A stretch of 64,000 nt of DNA from Phytophthora colocasiae (lineage: Eukaryota > Oomycota > Peronosporomycetes > Peronosporales > Peronosporaceae): assembly GCA_018806915.1 (NCBI GenBank), contig JAGKQI010000076.1, positions 248,001 through 312,000 of the forward strand, in the 5' to 3' direction. The notes beneath the pieces were generated by a model. The model saw only the letters and a program-made list of their open reading frames with translations. It made no database searches and had not been told where the DNA came from. A program made the translations under genes and the position numbers. This document shows, in pieces, positions 57,500 to 64,000 of the stretch; within the stretch, counting starts at the first letter, position 1, and the number at the start of each line of letters is the position of its first letter.

Positions 57500-57603
57500 G
57501 TTAGTTGGTCACTTCAACTTGAAGCTGTGATTGGCTACTTTTTCTTTTGAATTCAATTGGTTGAAAACAATACAATTATCTGTGAGTATCAGAGACAAGA
57601 AGG

Positions 57604-60600
57604 ATGTTCCTGCGGGACGATGAGTTGGCTCGCAGGGGCGGGCGGGACGACCGCGTGCGCGTGTTGCAGCTGGCGAGGGAGCATCGTGAAGCGAGAAGTC
57701 GGCGCCAGGAGCAGGAGGCGGCGGCACGGAAGCTGCGGGCCTTTGTACGTGGGCGTCTCGCTGCTCGAAGACAGAGGACGCATCTGTGTGCTGAATTTGA
57801 CCAGAAATTGGGCGATATCTCGAAGCTGAAGACCATTTTACAGCTGCCTAATATGCCACTACCGTATGACGCATTGTTTGAGGTAAAATCTGCAGAAATG
57901 GAGGGCCATGGAAATGATCTAATGTGTTCTTTATAGTTGCTACGTCTTCTGCTGTTCTTCTATACTGGAAGTGAAGATGATGGTGAAAGACTATTGCAGC
58001 TAAGTTCACTGTTTGCAGACGCACTCGCTGCAACTTCTGATGGGATTAAAGGGGGCGACGAGAAGCAAAGGCATTGGCAACTGCGACGGCTCGTAGATTT
58101 GAGTCTACAGTGCAGTTCATCGTCAACGGAGGTGTGTGCAGGATTTAAGACTGTGCGGATATTGATGGATACGCTGCCGGAGATGCAGCAGTACTTGCTG
58201 TCGGGGCACTTGCTTGTATTTCACGCACAGCAAGCTCGGAAAACGCTGTACAGTGAGATGCCTACCGCTTCTGTGACCCAAATTGTTCGACAGGGATTAA
58301 TATCATCGCGAGGACAGCTGCCAATATCGTCTCATGTGAAGGAGTCTCCATATTGCAATGCGCTGGTGGATTTTGCCGTGCATCTTCTCACAACGACCAG
58401 TGGAATTCTTGAGACGTTCGTGATGGAAGTAAGTGGCAGCCTCAAGCGGTATCTCCATTTATGGCTTCAATTTCTAACCTTTGGTTCTCTTTATCATCAG
58501 TTTTTTTCAGTACCACTTCTGAACCAAGTTGTAACAACAGATCGGTTGCTTCAACTCACCAACCTATCGTTGTGGAATCGACTGTTGAGTGCTGGATTGC
58601 ACTTGTCAGTATTCGACTTTCCTGCCTCGCCAGTACCTGGAATTGCGTCAGAGGCTTGGTTTCTTGGGAACATCCTTTGGATTTCTGACCGGTAAGCCGC
58701 TGCAAATATGTTGCATGGATTATCAAACAGGGGATCTTACACATGGTTTATGAGCAGCGTGGAGAGTAAAACTGACACAATCGTGTTGAGCGAAGTCCAG
58801 CTCCTGTCAAAGCTCCTCCAGTCTGTCCCACCCGCAACGTACGCTGCATCAGGAGTGGCTGTTTCGTGGACAAAAGTATCCGAATCTCACTCCGTACCCG
58901 TGGTGTTTCCAGAGGCCTTGAACGAGCAGCTTCAAATTTTGGTTAATGATCAGTACTTGCGCTCAATGTGTAACCACCTTCTTTCTTTTTCCCCGGATGC
59001 CCTTCATCATCCACTGGCAACACAACGGCCGACACCAATGTACCCTGAAGCACCAACAATTGCGGTAAGTGCATCGATTTAGCCCCAGAATGCCCAACGA
59101 GCTGACGTTTATTCGCTTCCCTGCTTCTAGGAACAATTTGGTTTTGGAGACATAGCTTCGGCTTCGTCATTATCAACGTCTCTTTCAGTAACGTGGCAGA
59201 AGATGAAATCAATTGGAAAAGCGACATGGGCCCGGAATTTGTTCGAAAAGGCTGGACTTCGTCGTCGACGGGAAGACAGTGAAGAGAACCATAGTGGTCA
59301 ACTACACAATACCTCCAAGCAAGCCCGACAAATTGCTGCAAACGGAGTTGATGATATCAAGAAGCTGCCGTCCACTACGATGCAGCGTGTGGCGACTATG
59401 AAGCTGTCGACAAGCTCCCATCCCTTCATATTGGAGAACGTTAAGGCTCTATCATGCTTGTGTGGTACCTTCCTTTTTCGATGGGGAAACGATGGTGGAA
59501 AGCGACAGTCCTACGCAATGCGTTTGCTGAATACGTTGGCTTTCTACCATGTCGAGGTTGTTGAGAGCGATCAGGATGTGATGCAGAGCGTTTCTCTGGT
59601 TCATATGCTGTGGTGTGTCTTGCAAGACACTAAAACTTTTGAGGGTTTTGCCAAGGTACAGTCCACTCTCCCTCCTTGGTGCTGTGTAGTATGCGTGGCT
59701 AACAACGTGATACATGGACAGAATGTGGATTTAATTCATGCACGCAGTTCGGATCCGTATGTGTGCATGCTAGTGCTTTTCTGCATGTCATACGAACACC
59801 TTCTGGTCGTAATGGATGACGAAGAGGTGAGTTTGTCTCTCAAAGGTATGGGAAGGGATACTAAAAGTATGTTATGATACCCACTTAGATGTACGAACAA
59901 GAGTACCCGTTGCCTCTTTGTCAGATCGAACGGATCGTTTTGAGTCTGAAGCATGCACTGCATGAGGCCTACTGGAACTACGCAAACCTCGCTCCCTCTT
60001 CTGAATCAGTGGCATTTGGAATGTTCGTTGTCGAAATGGCCACTCGGTTGATGAGAGTTTTATACAACCGATGCTCCCGGCAGCCTTTTTGCAACGTTAC
60101 TAGCTGGTACGTTGCCGATTGAAGACAATCAAGGCCAAATATGCCATGGTAACTAATACCGATGCATCGCAGGATTATTGCCGAGCTCGACAGCAACCAG
60201 CTGATTGAAGAAGTTTTACTTGGCACGCCTCGAGCCAACAAGCTAATTCAGTCGATGCCGTATCTTGTGCCTTTTCCAGACCGTGTCAAACTCTTCCAGC
60301 GTCTCGTCAAAGCGGACAAGGAGATCCACCAAAGCGAAGGTTGCTCAGTGTATCGGATCCGTATTCATCGCGGGGCTATCCTTGAAGATGGCCTAAGAAA
60401 GCTCAATTCGATCCGAACGAATTTGAAGAAGCGGATCAACGTGGTGTTCGTGAACTCAGCTGGTCGTGAGGAAGTGGGCATTGATGCTGGTGGGCTTTTC
60501 AAAGAGTTTTGGCTGGATCTATCGACGCTTGCGTTTGACTTGCAGTATGGCCTTTTCCTCACGACCCACGACCAACTGCTGTATCCCAACCCCAACTCCT

Positions 60601-61518
60601 CCTCAAACCACTTTTCTCGTGAGAGTGACCACTTGACGATGTTCCAATTTGTCGGTCGGATTCTGGGGAAAGCTCTGTACGAGGGCATCGTGGTTCAGCC
60701 AAAATTTGCCCACTTCTTTCTTTCCAAGCTTCTCCATTCCTTCAACCAGCTAAACGAACTTCCATCACTGGACCCAGAGATTTACAAGGTGCGCTTTTGT
60801 TATGGCTATAAAACCCTGCAAACAAATATGCTAACACTATTCTACTGTGGGTGTGAACATGTAGAACTTAATGTTTCTCAAGTCTTACGATGGAGACGTG
60901 GAAGATTTAGGCCTAACACACACCATTGTCCAAGACGTATTTGGTGAGCAAAAGGAGATTGAGATCATCCCCGGAGGAGGCAACGTACCTGTGACGAATC
61001 GAAACAAGACTCGGTACATCCATCTTGTGGCCAACTACTATCTCAACACTCAAATCCGTGAGCAGTGTGCAGCTTTTCGGATGGGTCTGTCAGATCTTAT
61101 CGACCCTCGCTGGCTTCAAATGTTCAACGAGCCCGAACTGCAAGTGTTGATCTCGGGCAAGAGTGGCAAAATCGACGTGGACGACCTCAAGGCGAATTCC
61201 CGCTACGCTGGCGGCTACTTCGCATTGGACAAGCGCGTAGCATGGTTGTGGCAGGCACTGGCAAGTTTCACGCCGTGCGAGCAGGCTTCGTTTTTGCGCT
61301 TCACTACGAGTTGCCAACGAGCTCCATCTCTCGGCTTCGCGTCTCTTACTCCCCAGTTTTGCGTGCAGAAGATCCCCATTCGAAGCGATGACGAACTGCT
61401 TCCGAGCTCTTCGACGTGTTTCAACACTCTAAAGTTGCCTACGTACTCCTCGTACAAGGTGCTTCGAGCGAAGCTGCTTACGTCCATCTCGTCCGGTGCC
61501 GGTTTTGAGATGACATAA
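57604..61518 (+). CDS. HECT-type E3 ubiquitin ligase (UBE3B/UBE3C type)
   Basis: Eight exons: 57604-57882, 57937-58428, 58501-58691, 58731-59064, 59131-59826, 59889-60106, 60173-60788 and 60865-61518. All are GT-AG, phases agree, total 1,159 residues. A further 66-bp in-frame intron is possible at 59656-59721. An IQ-like segment (AAARKLRAFVRGRLAARRQR) lies at residues 38-57, as in UBE3B/C. The HECT domain covers about the last 350 residues: VNSAGREEVGIDAGGLFKEF, GLFLTTHDQLLYPNP, GKALYEGIVV, YKNLMFLKSYDGDVEDLGL, and the catalytic cysteine in SSSTCFNTLKLP 38 residues from the end. It transfers ubiquitin from an E2 via this cysteine. The third intron is only 39 bp as modelled. Confidence 0.88.
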
Positions 61519-61612
61519 CGTACAAAAGCACTTCAACATACAGACCCGTTCTAAATTTAGTTCTGATTTAAATCTAGAATTTGACACTAGTCGATGAGAT
61601 TTTGCTACGGTA

Positions 61613-61632
61613 TCTAGATTTCTTAATCTAGA
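61613..61632. repeat. short hairpin upstream of the ZNF830-like gene
   Basis: tctagatt-tctt-aatctaga forms an 8-bp stem 20 bp before the ATG, in AT-rich DNA with another atctaga nearby. Function unknown. Confidence 0.4.
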
Positions 61633-61651
61633 CACAGCAAAAAGCGTCATC

Positions 61652-62251
61652 ATGGCCAACACCCAGGAAGAGCTCCGGCGGTTAATGAAAGAGGCCAAGC
61701 AGAAGACCGGCGCCACTGCATCCCATCCAAAGACGTCAACTGCTAAGCCGAAGATCTCCGCAGTACAGCCCAGTAGTTCCTCCTCCAACCATGTGAAACC
61801 TGCGATCCCCGCTGGCTTCTTCGATGATTCGCTGGCCGACGCCAAAGCTCGCAACGTGGACGTGCAGCAACTGGCGGAGAAGCAGCTTGAGTCCGAGTGG
61901 GAAGCGTTCCAGGAGTTTGCAGCTGAAGTGGAGCAGCAGTCAGCTAAAGAGGAACAAGAGCAGGTTGAGGAGACGAAAGAGCGTGAGGCTGTGGAACAGC
62001 TGGACAACATGCAGTATGTGGACAGATATCGCGTTGCATTGGAGCGTGCGGCCAGCCTCCGCAATGGAGAGAAGAAGGTTAACACAGAGAAACGGAAGCT
62101 GGACAATGCGGTTAACGACGAAGAGGACAGTATTGTCGAAACAGCCGTGAACGAGTACAAGAAGAAACACAAGAAGGCTAAAAAACAACGATCGGATAGT
62201 GAGGATTCGGACGACTTCGACCTCTGCAATTGGAGGTCTCGTGGCATTTAA
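61652..62251 (+). CDS. ZNF830-like (CCDC16) protein lacking the zinc finger
   Basis: 199 residues. The N-terminus TQEELRRLMKE and the C-terminal block match the ZNF830 family, a nuclear protein linked to pre-mRNA splicing: IPAGFFDDSLADAKARNVD at about 50-68, SEWEAFQEF at about 80, an acidic coiled coil to about 165, a basic KKKHKKAKKQR segment, and the terminal DDFDLCNWRSRG resembling the family's D.WR.KG end. The C2H2 finger that normally follows the first motif is absent: it is replaced by a Ser/Lys-rich stretch. It starts 130 bp after the HECT gene and is convergent with kinase-like copy 2. Confidence 0.7.
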   Translation: MANTQEELRRLMKEAKQKTGATASHPKTSTAKPKISAVQPSSSSSNHVKPAIPAGFFDDSLADAKARNVDVQQLAEKQLESEWEAFQEFAAEVEQQSAKEEQEQVEETKEREAVEQLDNMQYVDRYRVALERAASLRNGEKKVNTEKRKLDNAVNDEEDSIVETAVNEYKKKHKKAKKQRSDSEDSDDFDLCNWRSRGI

Positions 62252-62361
62252 GCCTGCAGTAAACATTAGAGTCAAGAGCAACGAAAACTGCGTCAACAAC
62301 ATGTCTAATGGGAAAAACGTTTTGCGCTTACGGCTCTCTCCTCTAATGGGGTGGCAGCGCT

Positions 62362-63525
62362 TTAAACAAGGTTCACGATCGCGTATAGAATCACGCCACA
62401 TCCGATCATCAGCACGGGCGTGTCCATCGTGTGGGGAGCCGTAGCCTCAGCGTACGCCATCGTCGGCGCCAAGATCAGCATCGACAGCAACACCTGCCAG
62501 AAGTTGTCGAACGCCGCGTACTGCAGAGCAGGGAACACCAGACCCGACAGGAACACACACGCGCTGCCTTCCCAGCTACGGGTGTACTTGTTCTTCGAGA
62601 AGCAGCTGCGTGTCTTGTACTTGTGACGACCCCACGTGATACCCACAGGCTCCGCCAGACCATCGCCAATGCCCGTGATGAACACAAGAATGAACGTCAA
62701 CGCTCCCTGCGCAGCGAACAGCCACTTGAAGAACATGAGGATGAACATGCCCGGAGCGATGTTGCCCAGGATGATCCACTTTAAAGTGTTCGGACGGTCC
62801 TCTGGACGGTCCAACGAGTTGAACTGCAGCATGAAGAACTTGGAGTGCTCACGGATGGGCTTGATGAGCACGAGGAAGCCGAGCATCGTGAAGAAGTCTC
62901 CCCACGCAAGAGCGATCGGGCCGGCGTAGTCCGCCTTGATAACCAGCGGCACCATGTAGGCGGCGAAGTGCTGCAGCTTACGAGTGTAGTTGACTTTGAA
63001 CTTGGATGACTTGTTGGTCATGATGTAGCCCTTCTCGTCGACATCGCAGAAGCAGCGGCACACGATGCCTCCCAGCAGCGACACGACCATCATCACCACC
63101 ATCTTTGGCAACTGCATGAGCCAGAAGCGGGTCTCGTGCAGCCACTGCGGCTCGTAGATGAACGTCAACACCAGCATGACACCAGCGTACACGCCCATAC
63201 CGATGAGGAACGCGAAGTCGAACGTGTTGTACCAGTGCTCCTCGTAGTCTCCAGCCACTTCTCCTTCCTCGACCAGCGACGTCTTATTAGCGGTAATGGG
63301 CTGCAGCTGCTCGCCCGTAGCGCCATACGAAGGCACAGGAGCACGCACAGGCAGTGGCGTGGGCACACGCCACACAAGACGCAGCATAACGTAGCACAGA
63401 ATGAGCGCAGCGAAGGGCAGCACAGCGATGACGATTCCTTCAGTTGTCGTCATGTTCTCCGGCCATTCGAGGGGCACCGCAGTGGGCGCGGGGGTCACGG
63501 GGTCCACTGGGATCGCGTCTGCCAT
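62362..63525 (-). CDS. phytol/dolichol-kinase-like membrane protein, copy 2
   Basis: 387 residues from ATG 63525; the frame is open to 63573 but without another ATG. Inverted paralogue of the gene at 56273. The N-terminal 100 residues differ in sequence but keep the pattern (TEGIVIAVLPFAALILCYVMLR corresponds to TEGIVLVALPLIALVLSYILLR, here quoted only for their shared TEGIV start and hydrophobic run), and SLVEEG precedes the identical block. The end differs too (ILYAIVNLV against ILYGVVHLV). Function as proposed for copy 1. Confidence 0.75.
   Translation of the reverse strand: MADAIPVDPVTPAPTAVPLEWPENMTTTEGIVIAVLPFAALILCYVMLRLVWRVPTPLPVRAPVPSYGATGEQLQPITANKTSLVEEGEVAGDYEEHWYNTFDFAFLIGMGVYAGVMLVLTFIYEPQWLHETRFWLMQLPKMVVMMVVSLLGGIVCRCFCDVDEKGYIMTNKSSKFKVNYTRKLQHFAAYMVPLVIKADYAGPIALAWGDFFTMLGFLVLIKPIREHSKFFMLQFNSLDRPEDRPNTLKWIILGNIAPGMFILMFFKWLFAAQGALTFILVFITGIGDGLAEPVGITWGRHKYKTRSCFSKNKYTRSWEGSACVFLSGLVFPALQYAAFDNFWQVLLSMLILAPTMAYAEATAPHTMDTPVLMIGCGVILYAIVNLV
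62395..63258 (-). repeat. 864-bp converted block, arm 2
   Basis: Inverted partner of 56603-57466. The arms are separated by 4,928 bp that contain the HECT and ZNF830-like genes, so recombination between them could invert that segment. Confidence 0.92.
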
Positions 63526-64000
63526 GATGAACTTGATCTCTTGAGCTGGTTCCTGAGGGGCACGTGCGTCCAAGCGAGCAAATTCAAATGTGACGTCTGT
63601 GGGCTCTTCGAAAAGGATACCACAAGTTTGGATCTGGATATATTTACGAGAGCAGATAAAATGTGTTAAATAGAGAGGCGAATCGAGAAAGGGATACTTA
63701 TATGAGAAGGGTGATGGGTCTAAGTAGCAACCTCAGGGGCGGATCTTCTAGCGGGTGGACCGCAGCTTTCGTTTTTTTACCTTGGCAGACATCCCAGTTG
63801 CTTGGACTCGATTCAAAAAGCTCTGGACTGCAGTGGATATTGTTGCTTTAGTGTTGTGCTGACAAATTCGGCCTGCGAGCCTTACGCTTCCCTCGCGACG
63901 GCGCTGACGTGTTTGCACAAGGACTGGACTGATGTGTTTCCGTGATACTTCTGCCACTGCGCACGGTGGTGGAGACTCGAAGGCCGCAGCAGTCACATTA
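63526..64000. other. upstream region of kinase-like copy 2 and window end
   Basis: A minus-strand frame at 63748-63996 (TAVQSFLNRVQATGMSAK, then a possible GTAAAA donor) might be part of a gene continuing beyond the window, but it is short and unrecognised. Confidence 0.3.

Noticed and set aside
57883..57936. Separate gene starting at 57937
   Set aside because: The preceding stop lies in a 54-bp GT-AG intron; exons on both sides join in phase into the HECT ligase.
62362..63525. Assembly duplication explaining the inverted kinase-like copies
   Set aside because: N-terminal coding parts and flanks differ substantially, so these are two real loci; only the 864-bp block is near identical.

Overview
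The window looks like nuclear DNA of an oomycete (Phytophthora or a close relative). Single-copy genes are compact with short GT-AG introns (54-96 bp where I could place them). One gene encodes the tandem C-x4-C-x9-C-x2-H zinc-finger repeats (WRKY19-type) common in oomycetes, another has the coiled-coil plus START-like layout typical of them, and matches to the oomycete Inr/FPR core promoter occur. The genus is inferred from gene types and not proven.

1-29,833: a tandem array of tRNA-Pro(TGG) genes, one per unit of about 770 bp. I count 22 gene positions: 20 complete, one missing its anticodon arm (25,286) and one cut in two by a retrotransposon. Some units are lengthened to 880-1,108 bp by a nested sub-repeat of about 169 bp. 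The retrotransposon (1,421-12,518) is an 11.1-kb Ty3/gypsy element with two 945-bp LTRs that differ at only one position I could find and a 4-bp target duplication (gtat) inside the tRNA D-loop. Its coding region is damaged: an 813-bp in-frame tandem duplication splits reverse transcriptase, and the reading frame changes several times.

29,834-37,200: a transposon graveyard. It holds a decayed Tc1/mariner transposase, a broken oomycete repeat-family gene, a 2-kb element bounded by opposed clusters of a short repeat and carrying a helix-turn-helix/acidic/Ulp1-protease gene, a decayed chromodomain gene, a tRNA-like sequence, a tRNA-headed SINE with a 16-bp target duplication, and a MITE-like inverted repeat.

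37,200-41,200: host genes. These are an NAA40-type histone N-terminal acetyltransferase, a protein with a domain resembling the dynein stalk/microtubule-binding region, and a three-exon LMBR1-family membrane protein on the minus strand. 41,200-44,400 is gene-poor.

44,400-55,640: a WRKY19-type zinc-finger protein; a 1,096-residue FH2 formin (minus); a five-exon SPRING-family (SREBP-regulating) membrane protein (minus) facing a START-like protein gene across 36 bp; and an NmrA-like NAD(P)-binding gene with a broken glycine loop.

56,000-63,600: two phytol/dolichol-kinase-like paralogues in inverted orientation share an 864-bp block with one difference, which indicates recent gene conversion. 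Between them lie an eight-exon HECT ubiquitin ligase and a ZNF830-like protein that lacks the zinc finger. A perfect 27-bp hairpin sits upstream of the first paralogue.

The host genes form no obvious pathway. The most unusual parts are the tRNA-Pro array with its retrotransposon, the inverted converted paralogues, and the Ulp1-carrying element.
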